From the NCBI RefSeq assembly GCF_037392515.1, contig NC_090281.1:55654753-55718752 (forward strand): a stretch of 64,000 bases of DNA. Direction: 5' to 3'. A program made the position numbers and the translations under genes. The notes beneath the pieces were generated by a model. That model saw only the letters and a list, made by a program, of their open reading frames with translations. It searched no databases and was not told the DNA's origin. The stretch comes from Haliotis asinina. Lineage: Eukaryota; Mollusca; Gastropoda; Lepetellida; Haliotidae. How positions within the stretch are numbered: position 1 is the first letter of the stretch; each line of letters opens with the position of its first letter. Positions 36,746 to 51,400 of the stretch are shown piece by piece.

Positions 36746-38961
36746 AACTTTGAAACTTGACTAGAAACCAGAGATGTTATTCAAATTACAGAATGTAACA
36801 TGGAGATGCACGATTTGTTCCCAGACACTCCCAACAGTAGTGACAAGACACAAGTGTGGTCACTAAACATATTCTTCTTACAAACCAGTAATAACAAGCT
36901 TACGGCTAGAAACAACATTGTAAGGCCAGATTCTATTTCTTGTTTTACAGATTTTGGGGCCTCATAAAACCTAAATCAAAATAAAATTACCACTCAAAGT
37001 AATATTATTTCTCATTATTCTGAGTATTTACTTCTGGCACATGTGGGGCAAAAGACAATCCAAAAATGTTTTCATGTAAGTTTACAGTTCTGCTCAATAA
37101 AAACATGGGGATTTTATTTTTGAGATAGGAAAATTGTTTTTTATTTGTTTTTTCTTATTCCTAGAAATAATACGACTGGCTGATCTATCAAACAAGAAAT
37201 AAAACTGGTCTGTCCTAAACATGAATATCAGACAGACAGGAAACGCTTATGTTTGATTAAATACTGGTATTGGCTGTTGAGTAAAAGTTGAGTACTCTGT
37301 TATGAGGTAGGTCTGCAAATATTTGTCTGAGCGAGGGCAAGTAATGGTTAGTCTGACAATTGTGGAATGTTCTTATTATTGAACAAACAAGGAAGAGTAA
37401 TACACATGATATATGCCAAATTGTGCATGAAACAATTCACCAACAAACCGAAAATTCCATCACATGGTAAAGAAGATGCAGTGCGAATTGAAGTATGGAC
37501 TTGAAAACTGGATTTGATCTAAAAATGGCAGACATTATTAAATTGTTTTGCGATGCAAAGACACTGAAGACTTCAGATCCAAGACTCTAATGCCCGTCTC
37601 AGTTCATCAGCTTGAAATAACCATCTGCTATATTGGGTGACTTATAGAACATGTTATATCAGCTCAAAGTTTAATTTATTACAAAATAATATCAATATCA
37701 TTTATTAAAATAATATTACTGACTTCTTTCAATTTAGCCTCTAATTCACTAGTTAAAATGGTTCAATAGAAGCATGCGATGTCTGTCACAGGAAGAAATC
37801 TGTCTAGGAGAAAAGAGTTGAAAACTTATTTTGTGAATATAATGGAGATTGAATCATACTGTCACAATAACAAATATTTTAACTTAATGTAAAAACTTAC
37901 AAATAATCATAATTGGAAGAAAGGTCATTAGCATACATTGAAAACATTAAAAAAGATTGCTTCAACAAATGTAAAGCCTGAGACAGTAACAGTTCTAATC
38001 CTTATACACCAAAGATTCCTGTGGGATGGATAAAACATTGTTCATCAATCCTTTGAATCAACCAGAGCTGAGGATTGTGTTCCATACAACCAAATACAAC
38101 TCTGGCATTCACACTGTACATGCTGCACCATGAAATCAATATCACCCCCAACCCAGTCGTAAATTATGTACACTCCTTAATTTGTGTTTCTTACAAGCCA
38201 TTACTTGCGAAACAGGGTGAATGATATACTTGAGAATGAGAATTTATCACAGCGGCTCAGCTTGATGTTGGATGAAAGTCCATATATGTTTTAAATAACT
38301 CAATACAGAGTGATATTTATACATCAATACAATGAGATGTCCCATAAGACACTATAGCTATGAGCAACTGAAACAAATTGTCAGCACAATGACTTTCAGT
38401 TGAGTACATAAGTCTACCGTTAGTTGATTCAGTAGTTTTAGATTTCATTTTTTTCACTTTCTTCAGTTTCACAAAATCCAATCTTTTGCTCTTATTCAAT
38501 ACTTTTGTGCAAATATCGGTGGGTTCTGAAAGCAAAAAGAAGTCACCTTTCTTAAGCCCTTGGCAAAGAGAAACTGCCAAATAACCTTGCATGAACACCC
38601 CATGGCAGTGTTTGCATTAAGACATCATTCATTACAGTCATTGACACATAGAAATTAGATATATTTGCAGGAATTCCTCGCTCACTCAACACTGACTGGC
38701 TGTACAACTTCACAACTGTCAGCTGTCAGAAGCTCCATTGATGCATCTGTGAGATCAGATCTTCCCACTCCGAGTGTCAAAGCTAAAGATGTGAGTTTAA
38801 TGTCACTGCATTTTCTTATGGGTGATACAATCTGAAGGTCAATGTTCACTTCAAAAATGATCTTATTTGTCAAATAATCCCAAGCATAAAGTAATTTTTG
38901 ATGTTACAATAAGTAATTTAGATTCCTACAAAGAATATCAGTGGCAAGTACGACAATATAC

Positions 38962-39004
<43 letters not shown>
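38962..39004 (+). repeat. (ATC)n microsatellite
   Basis: A pure ATC run of about 14 units. Confidence 0.95.
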
Positions 39005-39901
39005 TTTCTATGACATAACATTGCACAGATTTGCACAAACTGAAACAACAAACTGGGGAATAGAGCTCTTTTAACATGAAGAGTATGATAAAACATTAAA
39101 TAGATTTAGTTTTTAAACTTTCTGTAAAATGCTCTTTCCATTACCGTTTCATAAGGCTGTCACAACAAGACAATTACATACACAACTCCCTGACAGTTAT
39201 AAAACTGATAATCAGATTGTCCTTGTGACAGCTTGCAAAGCTCCATTGTTGGTATTTTCTAGTCAGCAGTAAAGCTCCTTCAACACATAGTGGAAGTTCT
39301 TAAACCATTGTCTCTCTGCCACATCTGCTTTCACACAGAAGTATGGACAAAGGCCATTAAAGGAAAGGAATTAACTCTTGTCATCTCAAGAATATCCAAA
39401 AGGCACATCCTTTTAACAATGCTGAATCACATCAAATACATGTTAGAATGAAACACACCATGGCTATATGAAAAATATGCACCAACATGTAATGACGAAT
39501 CAGATCTTATTTACTCTAGATTTATCTCACAATACACACTTATGGCAGTTCAAATGGCAATAAAATAATAAGTTGCTTCAATATTGTCACTATTAATTGA
39601 ACACTCTGGGTACCGTTACACTTAATGACAAGGACTAGTAAGAGGCAGCTTCTTCCATTTGAAACACACAAACATTTTTTTTGATAAAAGTCATGATTTT
39701 GTAGAGACCAGAGGTCAAGAAGTAATATGATAAACCTTGATCTAGAAGGACTTTGCCCTGGTTTAAATAATGATTTTCCTTCATAAAAAACAACATAACA
39801 CGATTTGAATTAGAATGGGGATAACTAATATATTCTTTGTTTGATAAAATGTTGACGCATACCAATGGTTATATAGCTGTTATTATTTAGTTATAATGTT
39901 A

Positions 39902-41220
39902 CAATAATGTGAAAATAAGGGAACCAAGAAATTGAATGTAGATGACTTTGACTGTGACAGGGTCCGTTATCGTGGCATATCTCCCAAACGCAACATCCAA
40001 TGACAATGGAATTTCGCATAATGCATGCCCAGCATGTGCTACACGTGCATACAGAAGTTAACTCCTGTAAATGTACTTGAGAAGTTGCAATCACGAATGC
40101 ATTAGAGATTGACACTTACTTACAGAAATGCCTCCAAGGCAGTATCTCGGTGAAGCAACAAAATGGAGAATTGTGGGGATGATAGAGGTGGGGACATCAT
40201 TATGTGAAGTTGCCCGGCAGATGGGTAAATCAAAAAGTGTAATTTCACGCCTGTGGGATAAGTACCGTCAAACGGGTGGGGGTGCAACGAGACCTGGGCG
40301 TGGTAGACCAAAATCAACGACACCACGACAGGATCGTCTCATTACGTTAATTGCTCTAAGCGATAGGTTTAAATCGGCCCCTGCCATCAATAGAGAATTC
40401 CACACACTCACTGGAAGACACATTTCAACCTCAACCATTAAAAACCGACTCTATCAAGCTCATCTGAAAGCAAGACGGCCTTTTAAGGGTGTCACCCTTT
40501 CAGCTCACCATAAGCGCCAAAGATTGGCATGGGCTATGGGACGGGCTATGCGCCACTGGCGTTACACCATGTTCTCTGATGAGTCAAGGTTTTGCCTACG
40601 ATTCACAGATGGCAGAAAACGTTGTTGGTGTCGGAGCGGGGAGCGATATGCCAGGGCAGCAATTCTTGACCATGGTAGTGTCATGGTTTGGGGTGGGATT
40701 ACACATGACAGACGATCAGATTTGGTCATCATTAACGGAGCCATGACTGGTCAGCGATACGTTGACCAAATATTGCGTCCTGTTGTGGCTCCAATGGCTA
40801 GAGTTATCGGCCGAAATTTTGTATTCCAAGATGATAATGCCAGACCACATCGGGCCCGAACTGTCTCCGCTTATCTCCGACAAGAAGGTATCCAGACATT
40901 GGACTGGCCCTCTAAGTCCCCAGACCTGTCCCCAGTTGAACATCTCTGAGATGTTCTTGGTCGAAGGGTGTACGCCAGGGACCCAGGACCCGCCAACCTG
41001 GCCCAGCTTGGTGCAGCTCTCCAAGAGGAATGGCGGGCAATACCACGGGCAACCATCCGGAAACTGATTAACAGCATGCCATCAAGGTGCCGTGAATGTG
41101 TTGCCCAACATGGTGGACACACCAGATATTGAACTTGACGCCTAAAATTGATTTAGTGGACATTTAAAGCAGTTTCAAATTCGCTATTATTTCATTAGTT
41201 CCCTTATTTCTTGTCGGTAG
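39902..41220 (+). mobile_element. Tc1/mariner-type DNA transposon, 1.3 kb
   Basis: A single transposase frame is flanked by terminal inverted repeats whose matching core is AAATAAGGGAAC: at 39913-39924 on the left, and as its reverse complement at 41198-41209 on the right. Counting eleven further bases outward on each side places both ends next to a TA dinucleotide (39900-39901 and 41221-41222), the expected Tc1 target duplication. The outer eleven bases are poorly matched between the ends, so the exact termini are inferred. It carries no other genes. Confidence 0.8.
40128..41132 (+). pseudogene. Tc1-family transposase (DD34E) with one in-frame stop
   Basis: From ATG at 40128 the frame encodes an N-terminal helix-turn-helix DNA-binding region (GTSLCEVARQMGKSKSVISR), a GRGRPKST linker, and the catalytic core with FSDESRF (first Asp), FQDDNARPH (second Asp) and SPDLSPVEHL (Glu). 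There are 34 residues between the second Asp and the Glu, giving the DD34E signature. A TGA at 40947-40949 replaces what is normally a Trp codon (EHLW). The frame then continues, open, for about 60 more residues (DVLGRRVYARDPGPANLAQL onward) to TGA near 41132, so the rest of the C-terminus is intact. The element looks young, but this copy is probably inactive. In the family the enzyme excises and inserts at TA sites. Confidence 0.9.
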
Positions 41221-42445
41221 TATATTTGTGGCTATATAACCATCGGTATACGTCACCATTTCAAACACAGAACAGTTTTCCCCATTCAAGATGCAAAATC
41301 AAAGGTTAATCATATCACTTCTTGAACTTTCACGACTGCCAAAAGAAGTAGTTCTTTTTTCTAATGTCAAATCGTTTGTCATATGACACTGACTAAATCT
41401 TACACTAGTGAATAAATCATAGTGTTATTGCTACAATGGATGAAATTATCATGAAACCACCCTCTAGTTATCAGAAATGAGTGCTGAAAATGATAATGGT
41501 AGACTGATTGCTTCACCATCATCCATTAATAGTTCTGTTGTCACATGACGTCACATAATGATGTGATTAATCTTGTTCCATGATCTAACAGTATTGTGTC
41601 AACAGCCATGAAAAACAGTGCTATCCCAATAGTGTATGGATACATTCAAAGGTTTTGGTGAATCGTTTTTCACATGTCAACTGTATACGAGGGGATATAA
41701 AAAATTCTAATTATCTCCATTTATTGAGAAATTATGTTGAAAATTGTAAGGTGACATCAGTGACCCTTATCTATTTAATGGACCCGAAAATATTTATATC
41801 ACTTTTTTCAGTCTTGTGTAAGTTGATGCTGAACACAAGTTACCCCAATCTTGCAGGAGATTGAGTTGTGAAGTGCTATCAAAGTTTTTGCACTTGACGG
41901 GTTGGACTGCCCCACAGAATCAAGAGGAGATGAAATCTGGTTATGGTGAAAATAACCCATCTTATGATACTGCTGTGAGATGGAAAAGGAATTTCCAAAC
42001 GAGCTACCTGTGCCTGACAGGTGAACCAAGAAGTCGACTCCGTTAAGAGGATGAACCAATGGGATCATTGAAGAGGCGGAGTGTTGGTTTTCCATGAAAT
42101 TAGGGGGTCTATTCAAGCGGTCTGCACAAGGCCAAGAAATGTTGGGAGAAATGTGTCACTCTGGTTGATGACTACGTAAAGTCTTTAGGACAAGAAATCC
42201 CTGAACATGTCTTGGTGATAATTAGAACTTTTCTATACCCCCTCATATGCTGACGATTTATAGCACCGTCCTGTCAGAACTTGTGTTACATACTAGGTGT
42301 AATTAGAGTGTATTATTAGTTTTGGCCTGGTTTGCAGTCAGACTACTCACACTGTTTAAAAGACTTTGTGATAACATTTTGATAACACTCCATGCTAAAA
42401 GTGTGGTAATAATTTACAACTTGTCTAGAGACTGTCAAGTATTAG

Positions 42446-45400
42446 TCATAAGTACTTATTCAGTATTTGGAGAGGTTCACTGGTTGGAATCATATGATCT
42501 TTCAAGAACTCTGTCAGACTTGCAATGGTCGTGCCCTTCTGGTGCAGAAGTGTCAACACATTCATTGTGGGACCCTTCATCCAGGGTTTACCCTTCAGAT
42601 GGTACCTGCAGAGGAAAGTATACAAAATACTGATATAATATAAGACTGTAACACAACTGACATGCCTTATACTGTCATTTCTAAAATAAAGATAACACCC
42701 TTCCAACCTAACTAAATATCCTTGAGAGATGTACATGAGAATAAGGGTCTGATTACAAACAAATAACAATGAGACCCTGGTTTGCCGGCCCCAAAATATC
42801 CAGAAACCTCACCTTCAGGTCAATTCTCCTAAAAAACAATCTCTTATGCTATAAAGTGACTGTAACAGATTTTCAGTTTCTGTTTCCAGAGACAAGTGAA
42901 GGACCCGGGGTAGAATAGGCCTTCATCAACCCATGATGGCATAAAAGGCAACTTTGCCTGTTGTAAGAGGTGACTAATGGGATCAGGTGGTCAGACTTGC
43001 TGACTTGGTTGACACATGTCTTTGGTTCCCAACTGCAGAGACTGATGCTTATGTTGTTGATCACTGGATTTTCTAGTCAAGACTCGATTATTTACAGATT
43101 GCAACCATATAGCTGGAATATGGCTGAGTGCGACATAAAAATAAACTCACTAACTCTGTTTCCAGACTTTAAATTTTACAAACAAACCTGACAAGTCAAC
43201 ACAAAATTGACTCACTTATCCCCACAAAGCCTTGATCTACTGCTGACTGTGTGAAGTGAAGCAGAAGTGTCCACATGTTTTGACAAAAGACAAGGTCTGC
43301 TAATTAATGACCAACCACCAGGGTATTGGTGGTGATAAATAGGCCTATCTGACACTGAATGACCATACTGATTTGGAAGTGATTTTTAAATGTGTCTGGA
43401 TATCACTGTATACAAAATGGATGTCCTTCCTATGGTATCTGACCAAGCAAAAGCCAGTTTCTATCAAAATTATATACATACAGAAGCTAAGCATTGTCTA
43501 AGAAATGCCCACACAGCATTCAAAATAATTGCTGGCTCAGAGGCCAAGACCGTTTGTTATTGTATCAGGACTGATATTTCAACTATTTGCAGGTCCTTGT
43601 GGCCTTCAGTAATTATCTGTCTTTCTTTGAAAAACTGGAATCTCTTCCCTTAACTGTTATCTTTATTTTTCTTTATTAACATTTGGATTATCCATCATGT
43701 TACGATAACTTACAGGTTCACCTCCTGGCATTTCACCAGTCTTTAACAAATAATAACGTCTCTGTGTGCCATAGACTTCGCTAACTTATTGTGTAGAAAA
43801 AGTGTGAAACTGTGTTCAGTGAAGTCTATTCTGTTTTTATTGGTTTCAATTTAACAAAGTGGGCATGCAGATTTCATTCTGGGAATGTAGATTTTATAGC
43901 TTGCAGGCAACAGCAGGCCCTCATGTCCACCTGGCAAATTAAAGTATTGCAAACGCTGTACCCACCTACTTCCAATCCCACACTAGCAGAAATAATGTAA
44001 ATTCAGAGATTAAGTGTTGGTCTAATATTTCTATGTTTGTGCAATGGTTCTAACACCTTCCAGTTAATGTTGTTGATTTATGTTAGTGTCCTTTGGCAAC
44101 TGGTATTTGTACCCCTCTCTATGTTAGAAACTCTTGGTCATAAATGGTGTCAACATTGGTGGATGCATGAGTCCACTAAGAAGGGTCGAGTTGCCAGAGG
44201 TAATGACTTGATTGATGCGTGCATTTATATCTCAGTTAAAAGATAATTGTGCTGTCAATCACTAGATTGTCCGGTCCAGACAGGATATGTATAGACCATA
44301 CCTGAAATATTGTTCAGTATGGAATTTCACAATGAACCAACCAACCAGCAAACAAACAAATACACAAACAATCAAACAAACAATAATTCAAAGCAAGTGC
44401 ACCTACTCATCATGATTGATCTGCTGCAAGTCATAGTTGAGGAGTGGGGACATGGCTATATCACGCCAAGAAATGACCCTCGGGACTTCCTCCTGATCAA
44501 ACAAGACACACAAACGCTGGATGTCACTGCGATTTTTCATGAGCCTCCCAAACCCAGTTCCTTGTCTAGAAAGGCCTGAAAGAGCAGCAGGATCTGTAGC
44601 TTACCTTCTCTTCATTTAAATAATTTCAATAAAAAGATTAACATCAAGCACTGAAGTAAAGTGTACCTTGTTTGTAAGCAGTGATTAAAGACAGCCACAT
44701 CAGCGCCTCTAATAAGCGTCTTAGAGGAAATACGGTATATCAATAATTTTCAGGTGAATTATGTAACATTTATAAAAATGTACACACATAATGCATGTGC
44801 TTGTATTCAACACAGTCAATTATTTCTACAAGACACTTATCAGTTCATGTTCATAATAATCAACAAAACAAGAATTGCTGGTGTATGTCTTCATAGTTGC
44901 GTCGATTGATGCTCATTAGGTGTTAATCGCTGGAGAGTGCAGACTTGACTATTTACAGACCAACAGTGTATAGCTAGAATATTGCAGATAACAGCATGGA
45001 TCATTATATTGCTAATTGTATCTGTCCCTTGACTGGCTGATTTAGACTGAATTACCTACAGGCTGCATGCATATAGCTAGAAAATTGCTAGAAAATTGCT
45101 GAGCAGCATGTTAGACAACAAACAAATACAGCAGACTCCTCTAAACCGACATCCCCTGTAAACCAATATTACTATTTGTCCAGAATTTGTACATGTATGA
45201 TATCATATAAGAAACTAACTCTAATCTGACATCCCTCTACCATTTGGAATGTGGAGCCCATTCTGCCAATTCTAACATCTTCAAGATTTTTAACCATAAA
45301 ATTGTTACTATAGTCATCTGTAACAACCAAAATATTGTCTTTCACGAGTTCCTACATAATTAAATTCAATCAGTCATCGCTCAAAAAGTTCACCTGATAA

Positions 45401-48400
45401 TGCCGACAGTTTCACCTCTAGGAAGAAAACTCCACACTCCGAAGTACCATCGCTGAGGTCAGCAATCCAGTTGTACCGCCCCGGGTGCTGTGTTGACACG
45501 TTGTGCAGAATGATCTGACTTGGTGCTGACTGGGGAGCCATGTAGATGGCACTGTTTGATCCTATCTTCTCCACTGTCAAGGCCGTTACTGCTAAAGCTT
45601 CCTCCTTGGGTGTGGCGGAGATTGTGACATTAGTACCTGTAGGACATTGAGGAAATGTTCTGAAGTGTATTTGACTTTTGTTTCTCCAGTGTGCTTGTTT
45701 AAACAAAGTAAAGTCCGCTCAATAGGTCTGCACTTGGGGATTATGAGCAAGATCCTGGAGGAACCCATGGTAAATTACTCCATTATCGTTCTGGGTAGGT
45801 GCCCACTAACCCAGTACTGTTGGGATTTGTGTGAGGACACTGACCCCAAACAAACCAATAAAAAAATTGCCAGGCATCTCTTCGATCACAATCTGCATCT
45901 GTGATCACTATGCCTGAAGCACAAACTGATAATGATGGTGACAAATGCTTCAATAAGATTCCAGCAACCCTGAGGAATGATCTACAATCTACCCTGACAA
46001 ATTTTAACACAACTTTAAATATAAGAAGAGCATAAAACCCATCTCCTTAAATCAGACTGCAATCAGTAGCACTTGCGACTCTTTCTGTAGTGCCTTAGAG
46101 TGTGTTAGTTTCTAAACCATATGAAGCACTATATTAATTTTGTATATTATTGTTATCATAATTATGTCCTTGGGTTTCAGTGTAAGAATATAGGTCTGGA
46201 GTACTAGCAGCACCTTTCTAAAATAACTAAGAAATATGAAACATGCCATCACCCCGAAATCCTGAGCAAACTCCTCATTCACCACAGCAATGATTCTGTC
46301 CAGCAAGGTCAAATATTTTCACCACATGACTATCTCTCCGTGATAAGCATGGGATAGAAGGCATCTCTTAAGCCCACAACCCCACTATTTTACCATAACT
46401 ATAATCATAATTTCATTTTTAGTTTCTCACAACAATGTTTCATTGCATGAAGTTTCCAAATGTAGAAGTCTAAATCACCCCAAAACAGTCCATTCATTTA
46501 CAGTACTCTTCTATACCAAACCTCTTCTATTTTCACCTACATTGTCTGCTGAACAAATATGACTGCTGTCGCTTGCCATCCTGAAAGTCTACCCACGTAA
46601 TTCTAGTGGTTAGTTCAGAACAGATTTGTACGAAACTTTCAAAACATTAATTTTGCTTTCTTTCAACAAAACCACCAACCAAACCATTATGATTTTAAGC
46701 TATGAACAATTCTGAGTGCAAACAATGTGCAAACATGACTAAAAATGGTCTAGAACTGGGCAAGACCGAGAAGTGCAGCGTCTCTCTTTTAGATGTAGAT
46801 GCAGATGTAGATGACATAGACTGATGGTGACATTCAGCGTGAACAGGAAGTCGTATTATCTGGTACTTGGCAAACACTGTCAGAGTGCTTCCTGCCAGGA
46901 TGGTAATGATCAGATCTCATGCCATATTTGACACAGTAAATGTCCTCATGAATAAGCAAGACTATAATCTGAGTGTGTGTTATATTCTACATTACAGTAC
47001 AATATAATGTGGAATTGTGAGGTCAGTGTGAAAAAAAGCTTTTTAAGGTGAAAATTTATAAATACATCCTCATCTCAGATCCAGGCTAGAATTGGTCTTA
47101 AGTAACCTATGCTAAATTTCATGAGAGATTACTAGGAGAACGTCAGGTTCTCTGACGTGGTTGACATATGTCATCGTACCCCAGTCATTGGATTGACTAA
47201 TCCAAACTTGAATTTCTTCAGACTGCAACCATTTAGAATGTGGTGTTAAAACCACAAACAAACAAACAGTTTTGGTGAACATACCATCTTTTGCCACCCA
47301 CTTGTTTCGAAGGACATAGCATCTTTGGCTGTGCTCTGCATTAATCAGCTTCATCACTACTCGACTTCTGGGATTCTTTGCAGCTGGAATCAATTGTAGG
47401 ATTACAAATAAGCAAAACAAGCAGCCTGGTGAGAAACTACTTTGTCACATGAATATTATAACTGATAAGGCTTGATCTATATCTATATTCTTCAAAAGTG
47501 CTTGTAACCAACAAAGTCTTTCATATTACAAATCTGTTGTGTTATGTGTTATGTGTTAATTCCATTACGTAAATACAGAAATATGAAATTGGGGAAATCT
47601 TTTAGAAGGTTATGAAATGAAGCATTTATTGTCCTGTTCCAGTTGGCTCTCAATCACCTGTTAAAATTTATGTACTTGTCCATACTGTGATTGCGAACCA
47701 AGAAAATCATCTGGCCAGAGTTGTAAATAAACATATTGACCTGTTCTATCTTTCCTAAATACCTTGCCATATGAATAGAAAAATGTCATTTAGAATGAAA
47801 AGCATCTCATTGCCCAAAGTCAAACTTATAAACACTCGTTATGGGGGTCATATAACTTTTATAGTAGGCGCCTGTATCTGGTAAGTCTGAACTTAGAAAC
47901 ATACCTTTCAGAACATATTGTGTAGAGATGTAATGGTGCATCAAACTAACTGTGAACTGCAATTTTTGAGTCACTAGCAATCAATTGATGGCAGAAAAGA
48001 ACACTTAAATTACAGGAAGGACCATAAACGTTCATTTGGATTTAGTGTTATCTGCCCCTGTTACCTCTTTAACATACTTGATCTCGGTTTCAAGTTTCTT
48101 GTCTGTAATCAAAAGAGACTGAAACTATATTTGCTTATTTTTATTTCATAAATACTATACATTCATTTGGGAAATGATTACAAATGAGACACTTCAAGGA
48201 GAAAAATAATATTACAATAGCATTGCAATAGTTTGTTTTCTATATAATGTTTTTATTGTTACCAAGGTTACATCATTGAAACTAGTATTACAATAGTTGG
48301 TTGTAACAGACTATCACTTTTGGAATAATTGTTTCCACCCTAATAGTCACTCCTGGTATTTTTTTCAATGTCACTTGGACAAGTCATACCTTGTTCCGTC

Positions 48401-51400
48401 AGCAGACTTCGTTGCTCTTGTTTCTTGTTCCAGTTAATGAGACAGATGAGGATACACCATGGACCAAGCAGAAATAACACCGCTGAGGAATATAGTTAGA
48501 CATCAGAATCAATCACCGGAAGTAGAACGTGAAAACCACATCTACATAACACACATCAGGGAATTTGTAAAATATGAAACAAACCCTGGACTAGATCAGG
48601 TCATGAAATATAATGTAAGTAGACTTACGTTTGCATTTATAAATATTTCTATAGTACTCTCCCATTCTTCAAACTGACGTCATGATCCTATTGATTTTTT
48701 GATGGCCCAATAAATATCATGGTATCCATGATAACAAATCTGATGAGAACACCAGAGGAGTTAATAATCGCACCATTGCACCATATTGTTTGCACAGATC
48801 ATAACGTTTGAGACTGATGATCATTTGGATTCATGCGGGAAAAGGCTTTCTAATTTACATCTACAGGCATCCACTGGATTGACATTCAGCTGATAGTTAA
48901 GATAATTACTTCATAGCCACAATTGAACAGAAACTAATACTCACCCATAAAGAACATGGCCACGGCACTCAAAACTTTATGTCTGTACTTTTTCTCCTGC
49001 TGTGATTGTCTTTTGTCTGAAATTTGAAACATGAGGACAAAGTCATCAATATCCCCTGACATGGCAAACCACTTGTCATGAATATGTCAACTAGTTATGA
49101 TTATGACAAATGTTTTGGGATACCAAAAGCAAAGTGGAAGGAAATCACTGAAAGGTTTTGAAGTTTTTGAGTTACATTTAAGCTTTCTTGCTCCAGAAGT
49201 ACTACCACCAAATTCACTCAAAGCCAAATGTGTTGCCATGGAAATGCAAAACATATTTTATTTAGAAATCCCAAACTACCAACAGGCACCAGCTCAAACC
49301 AAACCACAGTCTATGTGCCAACCTATGTGAAGAAATACTGTACAGTTTTAAAGTTCAACTTCAGAAAATAGCACAACCACCAAGAGAAGTCAAAGTCAAA
49401 CTTGTTGTCATGGAAATGCAAAAGAAGTACCCTATTCAGACATTCAAAACTACCAAAAAGCACTAGGACACCACCAGACCAATGTGCCAAGTGTGGTGAA
49501 GAAATATTGAACAGTCCAAAAGTTCTGCTCCGGAAAAAAATGAAAGTGCACAAATGCATGGACTCATGGACAGAGCATATTTCAATAACCCCTTCAAAAT
49601 GAGTTGTGGGGGATAATGATTGTCATAAGAAAGATTCTTCTAATTGATTTTCTTTTTTAATTCTCTCTATGTGTGGATTTACTTGAACCAGGTAATATTG
49701 TCTGTAAAGAGGGTTTATACTCACTCTGACAGAAGGGCAATATTTGACAGGTAATGTTGGTATCTACTGAGACAGGTATGTTATCGGTACAGAGGGTTTA
49801 CACTCACTCTGACAGAAGGGAAACAGTTGACTCCAGTGTATGTGTGGATCTGCCAGACAGGTAATGTTATGTGACACAGTTGGCTTGTACCCCCGAGGAC
49901 ATCGCAATGAGCAGGTACTGTACACAGTGTTGTTATCACTGCACTTGAGACTACCGATCTCTGGCTTCCACTCTACACATGCTGAGAAATATATTAGTCT
50001 AAATGAACTTAGTCTCAGAATTATTTGTAACATTCCTCTACTGAGTCTAGCAAACCCTAGTAGGAGCAGGGGTGGAAATAACCCATTGATCAACGTCCCA
50101 GTCTAGTGGTTCTTTCTGTCGGACAAGCTAATTTGTATATCACGCTGTACCGGTGTCCAGAGAACGTTCCATTGTTAATTATGTTGTTTATTAAATAATC
50201 AACAGGAAAATCAGCTAGAATAGTGGAAAAATTATCAGGGCAAGTGACTTTACAAGTGCCACTGTGCCGGGGTACATTAGCAATTCAAGAATTATTTCCA
50301 TTCCTGAGGAGGCTGCTTCAGGTAACCAGTGAAACTGACTAATCAGAACAGAGCATACAAAATCGTGAAAGTAGATATTCGCACACACCTTTTGAACTTT
50401 TACCTAAAAAATGTTTGAACCCGACCAATTCCGAATGCTATTTCACATACAGTCGCTTCCGGGTGATGCACACGGAGCACTATACAACACTGTTAACTGT
50501 CACTGAAAATAGCATTTTTGTCAATAATTCAAGGACAGTCAGCTTGTGCAAACATTGGCTAATGGAAACCATCTCACCATTTTTGTTTGTTGAGTGATCA
50601 GTGTCAGCAACTGGGAAATTTTGTAAGTCCCGCCATACCCTTAACAGTAGCTGTTGTCTGATTGGTTAAATCCGTTCGTCCATTTAGCTGGACCTCCAAC
50701 TAGGGTTTGTTAGACTCAGTGTAATGAATAATACTGATATTAAGTTTACTTAGACTGAGAAACATATTTACCAATGATAATATTTATGTGACAAATATTT
50801 GTTGTTAAACAATGCACTCAGCAATATTCCAGCTATATGACAGAGGTTTGTAAAGAATCAAGCCTGTCTCAAAGAATCTAGTGATCGACATCATGAGCAT
50901 TGATCTACTCATACACCAAGTCAGCGAGCCCAACCACCTCATCCCATTAGTCACCTCTTGTGACAAACACAGAATGCTGATGATCAGTTTTAACCGAGAG
51001 CTTCACATGCAAAAAATTTCAAGACAATGTTATGGCATGAAATAGACCAGAAATTAGACTTGTTGATTTTAAACAATTTCCTCTTCATGTCATCTTCATC
51101 TTTGCAAGCTCAGTTTACTATTGATTTTGTTTTGCATTTCAAATTCATCTAAATTATATGATACAATTTAAGAAATAAACCTGAGCTACTTGATATAACC
51201 ACAAACTAACATAACAAGAAGTAAGGTTTCTGAGGAGATGTGTTTTCACTAATTCTGAACATAATCACAGTAACTATTACAAGTAGCGTTTATGTCATCA
51301 TTGGAAGAATATAAATGCATTTGGATTCTCAGTCATCTGGGTATGACCTTAGCACTAAGTCTGCCTTAAGTCTACGTTAAGGTATGGAAGTCACAGTTAC

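Larger units (their letters stand above)
32892..39901. other. Gene-poor region
   Basis: No exon with domain or splice support was found on either strand. It contains a degenerate AT-rich tandem array (35.2-35.6 kb), a tandem interspersed repeat (35.86-36.75 kb) and an ATC microsatellite (38.96 kb). Two short minus open frames (38317-38598 and 38682-38873) have no recognisable features. They could belong to 3' sequence of the death-domain receptor transcript, but nothing supports that directly. Confidence 0.5.

Noticed and set aside
45374-45393. Stop codon following exon 45394-45636 as the end of the receptor protein (…SALSGELFER)
   Set aside because: A donor at 45394/45393 joins in phase to exon 44407-44560 and then 42446-42605, which supply a convincing death domain. 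The read-through stop is more likely intronic.
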